A stretch of 64,000 nt of DNA from Janthinobacterium sp. 1_2014MBL_MicDiv (GCF_001865675.1 NZ_CP011319.1:5580001-5644000), one strand, 5' to 3'. Counted from the stretch's first letter, positions 1-9,292 are shown. Notes: generated from the sequence alone by a model not told the origin. Program-made: numbers and translations.

Positions 1-393
1 GCCTTCCCCGCGCTGCTGCTGTTCCTGGCGACGACGACGAAATTCGAGCTCTTGCCCCTGTCCAGCCTGGGCGCGGCGGCGCTGGCCGGCGGCTGGCTCG
101 GTGTGCTGGGCTTGAAGCTGACGCGCTTCGAGCACGTCGGCAAGGACTTCTTCTTCACCCAGCACCGCTATCTGGGCCTGGCCATCACGATGCTGTTCAT
201 CGCCCGTCTGCTGTACCGCGGCATGGAAATCTACCTGAACACGCGCCTCGACGTGCCCGTGCCGCCGCCGCCGTTCGGCCAGAGCCCGCTGACCATGGCC
301 GCCTATGGCCTCGTCATCGGCTACTACGCCGTGTACGCGTGGGGCCTGGTGCGCTGGCGCCAGCGCAACAAGCCCTTGCAAGCCGCGGAATGA
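1..393 (+). CDS. Membrane protein, C-terminal part (cut by window start)
   Basis: The frame is open from base 1, so the true start lies outside the window; a TTG at 52 is an internal codon. The 130 visible residues contain about four hydrophobic segments separated by short basic loops, ending in a basic tail. The segment with FIARLLYRG is reminiscent of CcdC/DUF1453-type integral membrane proteins, but I recognise this only loosely. It ends one base before the stop of the convergent secreted-protein gene. Inner-membrane location is inferred; function unknown. Confidence 0.6.
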   Translation, partial: AFPALLLFLATTTKFELLPLSSLGAAALAGGWLGVLGLKLTRFEHVGKDFFFTQHRYLGLAITMLFIARLLYRGMEIYLNTRLDVPVPPPPFGQSPLTMAAYGLVIGYYAVYAWGLVRWRQRNKPLQAAE

Positions 394-394
394 C

Positions 395-1195
395 TCAGTA
401 GTACTGGCACAAGCCGTCACAGCTGGTCACGGCCAGCGCCTGGCGTATCGTCGCCAGCGACGGCGCCAGCGCAGGATCGAGCTCCTGGTCCACCCCGTCC
501 AGGCTGGCCAGCAAGCGCTCGCGCAGCGGCGGCGGCATCAGTCCCACATGCACAGCCGCGTGCTGCGCGGCCGCTTCCAGCATCCTTTTCTTTTGCGCCA
601 CGCTCCAGAATGGCGCCAGCACGAACTGCACCACGCCCGTGTAAGCGGTGGCCGATCCCTTGCTGAACGCGCGGGCGCGCAGGCGCTCGGTCCCGCTCAC
701 CTCCTGCACCGGCTGGCCGCTGAACTCCTGCGCCATCAAGCCGATCAGGTGCGCATGGCAATGCACGCCAAAGGCGAACATGGTGCTCATTTCATCGCCA
801 TACTCGGCCAGGTTCTGCGTCACCTGGTCCTTGCGCGCCTGCTGCAGCTCGGCGCCGGACAGCGGCAGCGGCCGCTCAAGGCCAAACGCGTAATAGGCCT
901 TGCCCAGGTTGGTTGCCCGCTCGCACAGGGCCACGCTCTGGTTCATGTCGTGCAGCGCGCTAACGGGCGCCTGGAACAGGCGCGGACCGTCGGCGACGTG
1001 GGCAAACAGCTGCGCCACGGCAGGGTCGCGCAGGCGCGGCAAGCCGCTTTGCACGGTGGACGCGGCCATCATGGCTTGCAGGCGCGCGCTGGCTTGCTGG
1101 AAATCGGTATAACTGTCGGCCCAGGCGGCGGGCGCGGCAAGCAGCGCGCCCAGGCACAGGATACGCAGACGGCGGTGGAGAACAGTAGTGGGCAA
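395..1195 (-). CDS. Exported protein of unknown function
   Basis: This 266-residue protein is not recognised. The N-terminus has a basic stretch and a hydrophobic core (about residues 10-24) ending AAPAAWA, a plausible Sec signal peptide, so the mature protein is probably periplasmic. The mature part looks mainly helical, with cysteines around residues 90 and 145 and a C-terminal CDGLC that could form disulfides. The start is a TTG only 12 nt after the stop of the DUF4424 gene, with no clear Shine-Dalgarno, so it is probably the last gene of the transcript that begins with mksF. The start codon is less certain than the frame. Confidence 0.6.
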   Translation of the reverse strand: MPTTVLHRRLRILCLGALLAAPAAWADSYTDFQQASARLQAMMAASTVQSGLPRLRDPAVAQLFAHVADGPRLFQAPVSALHDMNQSVALCERATNLGKAYYAFGLERPLPLSGAELQQARKDQVTQNLAEYGDEMSTMFAFGVHCHAHLIGLMAQEFSGQPVQEVSGTERLRARAFSKGSATAYTGVVQFVLAPFWSVAQKKRMLEAAAQHAAVHVGLMPPPLRERLLASLDGVDQELDPALAPSLATIRQALAVTSCDGLCQYY

Positions 1196-1207
1196 GGTAC
1201 GGTCTTT

Positions 1208-2227
1208 CTATTGCATTAACAAGTAATTGGCACGCAGCGCAGGCGCCTCGCCCGTATTCTCGCTGCCATCCTCGACATTGCCGAAGTAGACGTTCAGATC
1301 CTGCTGCGGGCGGAAGTTGCGCAGCTTGACTTGCAAGGTGGTGGGATTGATCTTGGTGAAGGTGCCGGGGAAGCACAGGCTGATCAGCTCATCCGGCTTG
1401 CCCTTGACCAGGTTCAAGGTAAAGTCTTCGATGCCGTTCTTCCAGGTGTTGCCGGTCTTCAAGATGTACGAGACCCACTTGGCATTGACGAAACCGCTCT
1501 CGCCCTGCTTTTTCGCCAGCCGGTTCCAGCTCGCGTAAAAGGCCTTGTCGCCGCAATATTTTTGTTCAAATTCCTTGCCTTCCCCCAAGTAGGAGGCACC
1601 AGGGCCGGCCGCCACGAAGGGGGCATACTGATGGCGCACGCGCACCGTTTTGCCAGCAGGAAATTTCTGCCGCCATTGGTAGACCACCGTCACGGACCAG
1701 GCCGGCACCCATGCTTCGTCTTCGGACAGCTTGGCCAGCAAGCCGTCGGCGATCATGGCCTTTTTCTGCGCGGCATTCAAGGGCGCCACCTCTTTTTCGA
1801 ACGGGCTGAACGACGGGAAATAAGCGACTTGTGCATCCGACAGGCCCAGCTGCGCCAGGCGCGCCGTCACGTCAAGGCCGTCGAGCTTGGCGACCAGCAC
1901 GGTCTGGTAATCCTTGCGCCTGCCGTCGACCTCGATCGAGAACTGCCGCGGCTGGCCATAGTACGTGGGCGACTGGTGGTAGCCGGCCTGGTAGGCGGGC
2001 AGCGGGAAGATGATGGTCTCTTCCACATCGCTTTTCGATTCGTTGAGAAACTCGTACTCGACCTTGATCAAGTCCGTGCTGACAGTCAGCACTTCCTTTT
2101 TCATGGCCACGGCGTCGGTCTTGCCGACGATAATGCCGCCGGCACTGACCGAGCCGATGCCGTCATTGGCCATGGCTGGCGCCGAGCATGCCAGTGCCAG
2201 CGCGGCCGGAAGCAGCCAGCGGCGCAT
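1208..2227 (-). CDS. DUF4424-type exported protein
   Basis: A 339-residue protein beginning MRRWLLPAALALACSAPAMA, a clear signal peptide, so it is exported. The mature part is a long beta-rich domain matching DUF4424-type proteins as I remember them (early 'NDGIGSVSAGGI' followed by motifs on a 'VEETIIFPLP' pattern); the family has no defined biochemical role. Its ATG shares one base with the stop codon of the upstream SMC-like gene (TGATG arrangement), so the two are translationally coupled. The pairing of an exported protein with a cytoplasmic condensin is unexpected. Confidence 0.75.
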   Translation of the reverse strand: MRRWLLPAALALACSAPAMANDGIGSVSAGGIIVGKTDAVAMKKEVLTVSTDLIKVEYEFLNESKSDVEETIIFPLPAYQAGYHQSPTYYGQPRQFSIEVDGRRKDYQTVLVAKLDGLDVTARLAQLGLSDAQVAYFPSFSPFEKEVAPLNAAQKKAMIADGLLAKLSEDEAWVPAWSVTVVYQWRQKFPAGKTVRVRHQYAPFVAAGPGASYLGEGKEFEQKYCGDKAFYASWNRLAKKQGESGFVNAKWVSYILKTGNTWKNGIEDFTLNLVKGKPDELISLCFPGTFTKINPTTLQVKLRNFRPQQDLNVYFGNVEDGSENTGEAPALRANYLLMQ

Positions 2228-5058
2228 CACGCCGCCTTGCCCGGCACGGGCTCGACCCGGCGCTGCAGCACGAAAATCGGCTGCGCCCATTGCGTATCCT
2301 TTTTCTTCTTGCTCGTGATCAGAGTGAGCTCCGAAGGGTCGTAGACGTCCGTGTTGTGCGTCAACGGCGTCGTCATCAGGTATTGCGCTTCCGTGTTTTT
2401 CAGGAACTCGCCGACCAGCTGGATGTTGCGGATATCGAGGTGGGCAAACGGTTCGTCGATGAAGACGAAGCCGCCGGAACCATCTTCCGATTTCAGCAGG
2501 CCAATCAGCAGCACCAGCGATTTCATCACCTGCTGGCCGCCCGACGCTTCGCCATCGTTCATGCCGATGACGCCCTTGCCGTCGAACTTGAAGCGCACGT
2601 GCAAGCCCGCCTGCGACAGCTGCACGTCGTCGTTTTCCAGGCGCACGGGGTCGGCATGCACTTCGATGCCGGCCAGTTCGCCCAGCTCCTTGATGTTCTT
2701 GCTGTAGGTCTTGATGGTGTAGCGCAAGCGTTCCATGTAGGCGCCACGGGCATTGCCCGTCGCTTCGATGGCGCGGTTGTTCTGGTAGCGGCGCTCGTCC
2801 GTTTCCGACTGGCGGCCATGCAGCTGGTCCGACAGGCGGTGGTGCTGGTCGATGACGGTGGCGTCGAGTTCCCAGTCGTCGCGCGCCAGGCTGCTTTGCA
2901 GGCTGGCCACGCGCAAGTCGACCTGGTGCGCATTCTGGTGCTCGGCCACGAGGGCCGCGCGGCGCGCGGGCCGGCGCCAGCTTTTCGGCAGGTGGCGCCA
3001 GGCGTGGCGCAAGGCCAGCAAGGCGCGCGCATGTTCGGCGCGCTGCTCGATCTGTTTCTTGTAGCCGAGGCGTGAACCGGCTTCCGCTTCCGACAGCGCC
3101 AGGCGCGCGTTTTGCCACACGGTATCGGCGCGCGTGCGCGCCACGGTGGCGTTCTTCGTCAGATTGCCCAACTCGCCCAGGCGTCCGCCCACTTCCAGGC
3201 GCTCGTCCTTCAACGGCTTCGAATTGCGCAGCGCTTCGGCGAACTCTTCCTGGCGCGCGCTGAGCTCCTTGGCCGCATCGACGCCGGCGATGCGCGCTTT
3301 CAAGGCGCCCACTTCGGCCGCCAGTTTCGAGATCGCCAGGGTCAGCGTATCTTCCTGGCCTTCCAGGCCTGGTAGCGAGCGCAGCAGTGCTTCCAGGCGG
3401 CCGCTGCGGCCAGCCTGGCCGAAGCGGTAGCGCGACGCTTCGACGAACAGCGAGCGCCCGCCGCGGCGTTCGCGGTGATACGCCTCGGGCGTGATCCACT
3501 CTTCGTGGCTGCCCAGCTTGAAACCGGCCTCGACGGAATCGACGCGGGAGATGCGCGACAATTGCTCGATCAGCCAGCTTGGCACGGGCGCGGAAAATTT
3601 CACCACGGCCAGCAGGCTTTCGTCTTTCGCGACCGGTGCCGTGACCAGGTCGGGCACGATGAAGTGGCGGTAGCGTTCCTTCTCGGCCAGGCGATAGGCG
3701 GCGGCCGCATCCTTGGCCTTGTCCAGCAAGACCACGGAGGCATAGCCGCCCAGCACGCCTTCGACGGCGCCCTGCCAGCGGCTGTCCGTCACTTCGACGA
3801 TGTCCGACAGCATGGCGTGGGAAATCCCCGCATCGCGCAGCGCGCGGCGCATGCCGCGCACATTGTCCGGCTCCGGCATGGCCGTCTTGCCTTGCAGCGC
3901 GGCAATGGTTGCCTGTTCGCCCGCGATGCGCGCCGACAGGGCGTCGCGCTGCTGGCGCTGGCGCAGCAGATCCGCTTCCTTCTGTTCCAGCTGGGCCGCC
4001 ACTTCGGCGATGTCGCTGCCCGAATCGGCCGCCAGCTTGTGCAAACGCTCCTTCTGTTCCAGCAGGCTGTCCAGCGGTTTCAGTTTCGCGTTGATCAGGG
4101 ACAAACGGCTCTGCAAGCCGATCGACTCCTGCTCCAGCAAGGTTTCATTCATCTGCGCGTCGGACAGCGCCTTCGCCTGCGCCGCCAGCGCATTGCGTTT
4201 ATCGGTCAGCTGCTGGTCCGCCTGTGCCATCGGTTTGCGCGCATCGCGCAATTGCCGGCTGGCCGCGGCCGCCTTTTCGCGCGCCTCGTGGTACTGCAGG
4301 CTGGGCAGCACTTCCTCGAGCAGGTTGCGGCGTTCCTTGTGCAAGCCTTCCCACTGATGGTAATTGGCCACGCGCAGGCGCAAGCCTTCCAGGTTGGTCT
4401 TCGACGCCTCGAGTTCCGTTTCGAAGCGTTTCAGCTCCACTTCCGTGTCGCGCTGGTGGCGCTTGGCTTCATCGTAGGCGTCCAGCACTTCCTTGTCGCC
4501 GAACACCTGGAACACGAGGTCGAGCAGCTGGCGCGGCGCGTATTCGCACAGCTTGTCCGTCTCGCCCTGCTCCAGCGCCAGCACCTTCGACATGGCCGGC
4601 GACAGGCCCGCATTGGCCAGGCGCTTGCGGTAGTTTTCCACCCCCAGCCAGTCATTGGCGTCCGTGATGTCCTCGATCTGCACATTGCCCGGACGCATCA
4701 GATACTGGCGCTTCCAGTCGCCGCCGTTCTTCTGGATCTGGCAAAACAGGGTCACTTCATCGTCGCTGAAGAAGCCGGAACTGCGGAACGGCCGGTTCGA
4801 CAGCTGCTTGCCCACGTTCTTGTTGTCGACCACGGCGCGCAGCCAGGCCGTCTGCTGGCCCGAGTGGCGCGCATAATGCTTGTACGTGCGCCCCATCGAA
4901 CAGTCGAGGCCGAACAGGGTGCGCAAGGCGTCGAGCAAGGTGGTCTTGCCCGAGCCGTTCTGCCCTGCGATGGTGATGATCTTCGCGTCGAGCGGAATAT
5001 TCTTGATGCGCTGCCAGTAATCCCAGTGCACCAGTTCAAGTGATTTGATATGAAACAT
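2227..5058 (-). CDS. mksB: MksB-like SMC ATPase of an MksFEB condensin
   Basis: A 943-residue SMC/RecN-like ATPase. Walker A is AGQNGSGKTT at residues 31-40; the C-terminal lobe has the signature ASGGQQVM, the Walker B GGFVFIDEPFAHLD and a late switch histidine. Between them lie two long coiled-coil arms (about 180-380 and 520-760) around a hinge-like globular part containing EGVLGGYASVVLLD. Length, arm size and its position after a kleisin-like and an MksE-like gene fit MksB/JetC rather than canonical SMC (about 1150-1200 residues) or MukB (about 1480). Its likely role is DNA loop extrusion or chromosome and plasmid organisation in the cytoplasm. It starts 8 nt after the mksE stop. No MksG/JetD gene is adjacent, so an anti-plasmid Wadjet role is not supported. 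Confidence 0.8.
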   Translation of the reverse strand: MFHIKSLELVHWDYWQRIKNIPLDAKIITIAGQNGSGKTTLLDALRTLFGLDCSMGRTYKHYARHSGQQTAWLRAVVDNKNVGKQLSNRPFRSSGFFSDDEVTLFCQIQKNGGDWKRQYLMRPGNVQIEDITDANDWLGVENYRKRLANAGLSPAMSKVLALEQGETDKLCEYAPRQLLDLVFQVFGDKEVLDAYDEAKRHQRDTEVELKRFETELEASKTNLEGLRLRVANYHQWEGLHKERRNLLEEVLPSLQYHEAREKAAAASRQLRDARKPMAQADQQLTDKRNALAAQAKALSDAQMNETLLEQESIGLQSRLSLINAKLKPLDSLLEQKERLHKLAADSGSDIAEVAAQLEQKEADLLRQRQQRDALSARIAGEQATIAALQGKTAMPEPDNVRGMRRALRDAGISHAMLSDIVEVTDSRWQGAVEGVLGGYASVVLLDKAKDAAAAYRLAEKERYRHFIVPDLVTAPVAKDESLLAVVKFSAPVPSWLIEQLSRISRVDSVEAGFKLGSHEEWITPEAYHRERRGGRSLFVEASRYRFGQAGRSGRLEALLRSLPGLEGQEDTLTLAISKLAAEVGALKARIAGVDAAKELSARQEEFAEALRNSKPLKDERLEVGGRLGELGNLTKNATVARTRADTVWQNARLALSEAEAGSRLGYKKQIEQRAEHARALLALRHAWRHLPKSWRRPARRAALVAEHQNAHQVDLRVASLQSSLARDDWELDATVIDQHHRLSDQLHGRQSETDERRYQNNRAIEATGNARGAYMERLRYTIKTYSKNIKELGELAGIEVHADPVRLENDDVQLSQAGLHVRFKFDGKGVIGMNDGEASGGQQVMKSLVLLIGLLKSEDGSGGFVFIDEPFAHLDIRNIQLVGEFLKNTEAQYLMTTPLTHNTDVYDPSELTLITSKKKKDTQWAQPIFVLQRRVEPVPGKAA

Positions 5059-5066
5059 GGCCGCTT

Positions 5067-5816
5067 TCAGTGAGGGAGGTCGGACGACGGCGTATCACCC
5101 GCGTCGGTGATGTCGGTGGACACATCGGCGTCCACGTCGGCGTCGAGCTCGGCGTCCGCCAGCGCATCGCCGCCCACGACGACCAGGCGCGCTGGCGCCC
5201 GCTTGAACACGTCGGCCAGGGCGCCGTTGATGATGCGCTCCTTCAAGACGTCCGTGTCCATCATCAGGTCCAGCAGCGGGCCTTCGAGGATAAAGTCGCC
5301 GCGCCGCTCGATGAAGCCCAGCTTGGCCAGCGTGCCCAGGTTCATGTCCATGCGCGTCTTCTTGCCCAGCTTGTCGCCGAAGTCCGACAGCAGCGCCTTG
5401 TAGGAAATGCCGATCGACGCGTCTTCCGCGCGCGGCAGCGGCTTTTCCGTGCCGAACATGTCATTCTGGTCATCATCGGCGTGCTGGTGCGTTTCCTGGC
5501 GTTCGCGCTTGGGCAGGATGATCTGCGCCCACAGCACCACCAGCAAGGCCACGCCATCGCGCGCCAGGCCGAAATTATTGTTTTGCCACACGTCGCGCGC
5601 GCCGAAGATCTTCGGCTCGATGGTGCGCGTCAGGGCCAGCGTGACATGGTCGGCATACACGTTGTCGAGCAATTTCAGGCCGCAGGCCAGCAGTCGCGCA
5701 TCGATCTCGGCGCGGAACAGTTCGTCCGACAGCACGCGCTTGACCAGCTTGTCGTCGCGGCGCAGGGTTTGATGCGTGAGCAGGCGCGCAATCAGGATTT
5801 GGGAATCGTCATTCAT
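5067..5816 (-). CDS. mksE: MksE-like condensin accessory subunit
   Basis: A 249-residue protein with predicted winged-helix content in its first 200 residues (start MNDDSQILIARLLTH; later ISYKALLSDFGDKLGKKTRM) and a strongly acidic Asp/Ala-rich tail. It sits between the kleisin-like and SMC-like genes, the position of MksE/JetB in mksFEB operons, and has the usual size. MksE dimers bind the kleisin and modulate ATPase and DNA loading. The ATG lies inside the end of the preceding gene (8 nt overlap), showing tight coupling. Assignment rests mainly on order and size because MksE sequences diverge strongly. Confidence 0.7.
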   Translation of the reverse strand: MNDDSQILIARLLTHQTLRRDDKLVKRVLSDELFRAEIDARLLACGLKLLDNVYADHVTLALTRTIEPKIFGARDVWQNNNFGLARDGVALLVVLWAQIILPKRERQETHQHADDDQNDMFGTEKPLPRAEDASIGISYKALLSDFGDKLGKKTRMDMNLGTLAKLGFIERRGDFILEGPLLDLMMDTDVLKERIINGALADVFKRAPARLVVVGGDALADAELDADVDADVSTDITDAGDTPSSDLPH

Positions 5817-7191
5817 CGGCGGTGCCGCTATCTAAATCAAGTGAAACATTCAGTGAAAGCGAGGCGATCGACATGGCCGCCACGTGGGGGTCGGTCAGTT
5901 GGACCATCTCGTCGGTCGGTGTAAAGGTGATCGGCAAACGGGCCAGTTCGGCCGTCGAACCCTGCAGGCTTGCTTCGGAAACATCACCGAGCAGCGGCAG
6001 CATGGAGGCGCGGTACGAGGCAACGGCAAAGCTGGCCGGCAGCAGGGAATCCTGCACGGGCACGCTCTTCGGCCCCTCTTCGCCGATGCTGGGGAAATTG
6101 CCCAGGCTGGCGAAGTTCGACAGGCGGTCCAGCAAATCGTCGAGTTCAAGCTGCATGGCGGGTCCGTCGCTGATGGTGGTGGGCGCGTCCTCGCCGCTGG
6201 GCAGGCCCGTGTTGATGACGCCCGCCGCCCGTTCGGACAGCAGCTCCGTTTCGGCCACGTCGATCATCTCGGCCGGCGTGGCGAACAGGGGCACGACGGG
6301 CTGGTCGATGGCGCCCTCGGCCAGGCTGGCCAGGTCCTCATGCAGCAGCAGCCAGCGCTTGATGTCGGTCGTCGACAGGCCCGACTGGCCCAGGTGCACC
6401 CTCTGGCGCTCGATCTGGTTCAGCGCGCGCGAAAACATGCCTTGCATGTTCAGCAACTTGCTCTGCGCGCGGCCGATCGCCTGCGCCGCCTTGTGCGTGG
6501 CGCTGTCCGCGTTTTCATCGGAGGTAATCGCCACGAGGATTTCCGAGCCTTTTTCCACCCAGTCGCAGGCCATGTTCCACTTCGCCTGCGCCGTGCGCAA
6601 ACGGAATTCGGAACCGGAGGCGATGGCGTCGGAGAATTCCTCCGTCAAGTCCACCAGGCGCCCCAGCAGATGTTGCAGTTGCTCCACCGACACGCCGCCC
6701 ACGGCTTGCGCGCCCGCCACCTGCGACAGCAAAAAGCCCATCTCGGCTTCGTCTTCCGTCTGGCCCAGGCCCAGCAGGCTGTCGATGGCCGACAGCACGT
6801 TGCGCGCCATCGGCGTGACGCGGTACACGCCCTGCTGCGCATCCCAGGCCAGCAGCTGGTTCGAACGCAGGCGCAGCAAGACCGTTTCCAGGCTTTCCGG
6901 CAACAGATAAGCGAGCCGGGTATTGATGTCGGCGCGCGTGTAGGCGGACGTGGCCGCATCGGCGGCCAGCTCGCGCAACACGAGCAGGCGCACCAGCACG
7001 CCATCGAAACCGCCGTGGAACAGGGCCGTAAACACTTGCAGCAAGGGTTGCGCCCGCTTCAAATGGAATACCTGCTCGATCTCGTCGGCCGAAATATTGG
7101 GCTGGAAATGCGCCTGCAAGGAATCGTGATGCTCTTGCTCTGTCTGATTTGCATCCGTAGCCACGGCTGCACTTGCCATTATATCAATCAT
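5809..7191 (-). CDS. mksF: MksF-like kleisin subunit of the condensin
   Basis: A 460-residue protein, first gene of the operon. After a short polar lead it has a winged-helix-like region (about 25-130, with the LFHGGFDGVLVRLLVLREL helix pair), a long helical middle (about 170-300), and a low-complexity acidic Ser/Leu-rich C-terminus. This is the architecture expected of MksF/JetA, which bridges the SMC heads and binds MksE. An internal ATG four codons in (base 7179) is an alternative start; the ATG at 7191 is kept because a weak GGAAT precedes it. An extended -10 promoter lies about 70 nt upstream. Confidence 0.7.
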   Translation of the reverse strand: MIDIMASAAVATDANQTEQEHHDSLQAHFQPNISADEIEQVFHLKRAQPLLQVFTALFHGGFDGVLVRLLVLRELAADAATSAYTRADINTRLAYLLPESLETVLLRLRSNQLLAWDAQQGVYRVTPMARNVLSAIDSLLGLGQTEDEAEMGFLLSQVAGAQAVGGVSVEQLQHLLGRLVDLTEEFSDAIASGSEFRLRTAQAKWNMACDWVEKGSEILVAITSDENADSATHKAAQAIGRAQSKLLNMQGMFSRALNQIERQRVHLGQSGLSTTDIKRWLLLHEDLASLAEGAIDQPVVPLFATPAEMIDVAETELLSERAAGVINTGLPSGEDAPTTISDGPAMQLELDDLLDRLSNFASLGNFPSIGEEGPKSVPVQDSLLPASFAVASYRASMLPLLGDVSEASLQGSTAELARLPITFTPTDEMVQLTDPHVAAMSIASLSLNVSLDLDSGTADE

Positions 7192-7258
7192 TCTATTCCG
7201 GATGAGTGTTCAGCGGGCGGCGCTGCGGGCTAACGCGGCGCTGCGGGGCGGGGGCGTC

Positions 7259-7267
7259 AGTATATCA
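7259..7267 (-). promoter_or_regulatory. Candidate extended -10 promoter of mksFEB
   Basis: On the minus strand TGATATACT reads as an extended -10 (TGn plus TATACT, five of six to consensus). It lies about 70 nt before the mksF start in the otherwise GC-rich 212-nt gap 7192-7403. No good -35 is seen at 17 nt, which is tolerable for an extended -10. Confidence 0.4.
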
Positions 7268-7403
7268 GTTCTGACATGCAATTCGACACGTGGCGGGGGG
7301 CACTGCGGACAGGGCGCAACACGCAGGCGGCACCAGCGCACGCGGCGCCTGCCAGATGGCGGGGGCGATCCGGCAGATCAGCCCCCGCAACAACAGTGAA
7401 CGC

Positions 7404-8168
7404 TTACTTTTTAATGATCTTCTGCAAAGTCTGCTCGACATAATCGCCGTCTTCATCGGCAAATGTCACCTTCACGGGATACCATTCCAGCGACGGCGCC
7501 AGCCACAGGTCCACCTGCTGGCCCTGCTTGTTCGACGGCGGCGCCTTGACCAGGTGAATGGCGGCAACTTCGCCCAGGCCCGTAGCCACCTTGTCTTCCT
7601 TGACGACCTTGAAAGTCCACGGTTCGGCGTCGCGGCGGCCGGCGACGAAGAACGTCCATTCCGAGCCGGCGACGAATTTCTCGGGCGCGGCGCGCGCCAC
7701 GCTGGCCAGTTGCCAGACAGTGCTGTTGCGGTCCTGCTCGCCGCCTTTCAGCGGATAACTGTCATCGCCTTCGCTGAAGACGATGGTCTTGCTGTCGCGC
7801 TTGAACGTGGTCGTGGCCGCCTCCTTGCGGAAGCGTTTTTCCACGAACTGCGCGGGCGCCAGGCCGTAATCGTCGACCGTGCCTTCGCTGCGCTGCTCGA
7901 AGATCTTGCCAAACAGGGCAGCCTTGGTTTCGGCCAGCAGCGAATACTTGCCGTCGCCCGCGCGCCAGTTGCTGACGGACTCGCCGGCCAGCGAAATGCC
8001 GCGCTGCCGGGCCTTGATGGAATAGACGAGGTCTGCCGATGGCGCCAGCTTGTACGGGCGCTTGATGACGGGATGCTCCACGGGCTCGTCCGCCGCCATG
8101 GCGGGAGACAGGGTGGCGGCCAGCAAGCCGGCGGCCAGTACATGTTTCAAGGTGCTCAAAGAATTCAT
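7404..8168 (-). CDS. DUF3108 domain protein, exported
   Basis: A 254-residue protein with a signal peptide (residues 1-25, ending SPAMA-AD) followed by a DUF3108-like domain: 'ADLVYSIKARQRGISLAGES' near the start, and the closing 'VDLWLAPSLEWYPVKVTFAD' characteristic of the family. Probably periplasmic; function unknown. It overlaps the upstream gene by 4 nt (ATGA), and that gene encodes a second DUF3108 protein with the same closing motif. The two are therefore a co-translated paralogous pair. Confidence 0.8.
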   Translation of the reverse strand: MNSLSTLKHVLAAGLLAATLSPAMAADEPVEHPVIKRPYKLAPSADLVYSIKARQRGISLAGESVSNWRAGDGKYSLLAETKAALFGKIFEQRSEGTVDDYGLAPAQFVEKRFRKEAATTTFKRDSKTIVFSEGDDSYPLKGGEQDRNSTVWQLASVARAAPEKFVAGSEWTFFVAGRRDAEPWTFKVVKEDKVATGLGEVAAIHLVKAPPSNKQGQQVDLWLAPSLEWYPVKVTFADEDGDYVEQTLQKIIKK

Positions 8169-9292
8169 TTATTTTCCTGTGATGTCGGTGCTGCGTTGAC
8201 GCTGATCTTGGTCACGGTTTGCGTGGTCAGCGCCCCGTTCGCTTCAGTATTGCGTATTTGTACCGGATACCATTGCATGGACGGCGCCAGCCAGATATCG
8301 AGTTGCGACGAATAGGTGCCGGGTTTCGGCGGCCGGCGCAGATGCCAGGTCACCAGGCGCCCCATCTTCGTGTCGAGCTCTTCCTCGCCCACCAGCTGGA
8401 AGCGGAACACGGTCGCTTCCTTTTCTTCGCCGACGAGAATGTCGATATTGCCCACCAGCTGGTTGACGTCGGCGCGGCCGATGGCGGCCAGCTGGAATGG
8501 CACGGTGGCCTTGTCCTGCACGCCCTCCTGCCACGGCGCCGTGACCGTGCTGGCCGAGAACGTGATGGTCTTGGCATCGCGGTTGAAATGCGTGGCCGTC
8601 TGCGCGCGGCCCTTGCGTTTTTCCGTGGCCGTGACGGGCACGACGCCGCTGGCATCGATCATGCCTTCGCTCGTCAAGACCAGCAGGTTGATGCGCGTGA
8701 TCAACATGCTCAAGCCCACTTCCAGCTTCAACTGGTAGCTGTCGCCGTGGTTTTGCCACGCCATGGATGCGACGCCCTGCCATTTGGTGCCATCGGCATC
8801 GCGCCGGTCCACGTGCAGGTCGAACTGGGCCGACGCCGGCGCATTCGCCTTGTAACGCCGCGCCTGCTCTACCGCAGGCGGCGGCGCGGCGGCCGGCGCC
8901 GGCGGCGCCGCTTCGGCTGGCGCGGGCGCCGTGATGGCCGGCGCGCCTGCCGCCGCGGGAGCGGGCGCGGCGGGGACTTCCGGCACGTCGCTGGGCGGCG
9001 CCGTCAGCTGGGCCGTCTCGCTCGACGGCAACTCGGTCGGCGGCGGCGGCGGTGGCGGCCGCGGCTTGGGCACGGGCTTGGGTGTCGGCGGTGGCGGCGG
9101 CGTCACCGGCAAGGGCTTGGGCGCTTCGGCAATCAATGCCATGCTGACCACATGCGCCTTGTCCTGTCCCGCAGGCACCGTGCCGGCATGCGACGTGAGC
9201 CACTCCAGCGCCACGTAATGCAGTGCGCCGATGATCGCAACAAAGACGACGGTGCGGCGGCGCGGCGGTGAGAAGAAGGAAGCTGGCATCAT
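8165..9292 (-). CDS. DUF3108 domain protein with membrane anchor and Pro-rich linker
   Basis: 375 residues from the ATG at 9292 (an ATG follows immediately at 9289; a TTG at 9343 would add 17 residues). One N-terminal transmembrane segment (VVFVAIIGALHYVALEWL) is followed by about 110 residues of Pro/Ala-rich sequence, like the TonB spacer, then a DUF3108 domain ending DIWLAPSMQWYPVQIRNTE. It probably spans the periplasm from an inner-membrane anchor. The downstream paralogue has the same domain but a cleavable signal peptide instead of the anchor and linker. Function unknown. Confidence 0.75.
   Translation of the reverse strand: MMPASFFSPPRRRTVVFVAIIGALHYVALEWLTSHAGTVPAGQDKAHVVSMALIAEAPKPLPVTPPPPPTPKPVPKPRPPPPPPPTELPSSETAQLTAPPSDVPEVPAAPAPAAAGAPAITAPAPAEAAPPAPAAAPPPAVEQARRYKANAPASAQFDLHVDRRDADGTKWQGVASMAWQNHGDSYQLKLEVGLSMLITRINLLVLTSEGMIDASGVVPVTATEKRKGRAQTATHFNRDAKTITFSASTVTAPWQEGVQDKATVPFQLAAIGRADVNQLVGNIDILVGEEKEATVFRFQLVGEEELDTKMGRLVTWHLRRPPKPGTYSSQLDIWLAPSMQWYPVQIRNTEANGALTTQTVTKISVNAAPTSQENK

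Noticed and set aside
3475..5043. 522-codon plus-strand frame opposite mksB
   Set aside because: Antisense shadow of an SMC coiled-coil gene; Gln/Arg/Leu-rich repeats mirror the coiled-coil codons.
1208..7191. Wadjet (JetABCD) anti-plasmid defence
   Set aside because: JetA/B/C-like genes are present, but no JetD/MksG nuclease lies on either side; the fourth gene is an exported DUF4424 protein.
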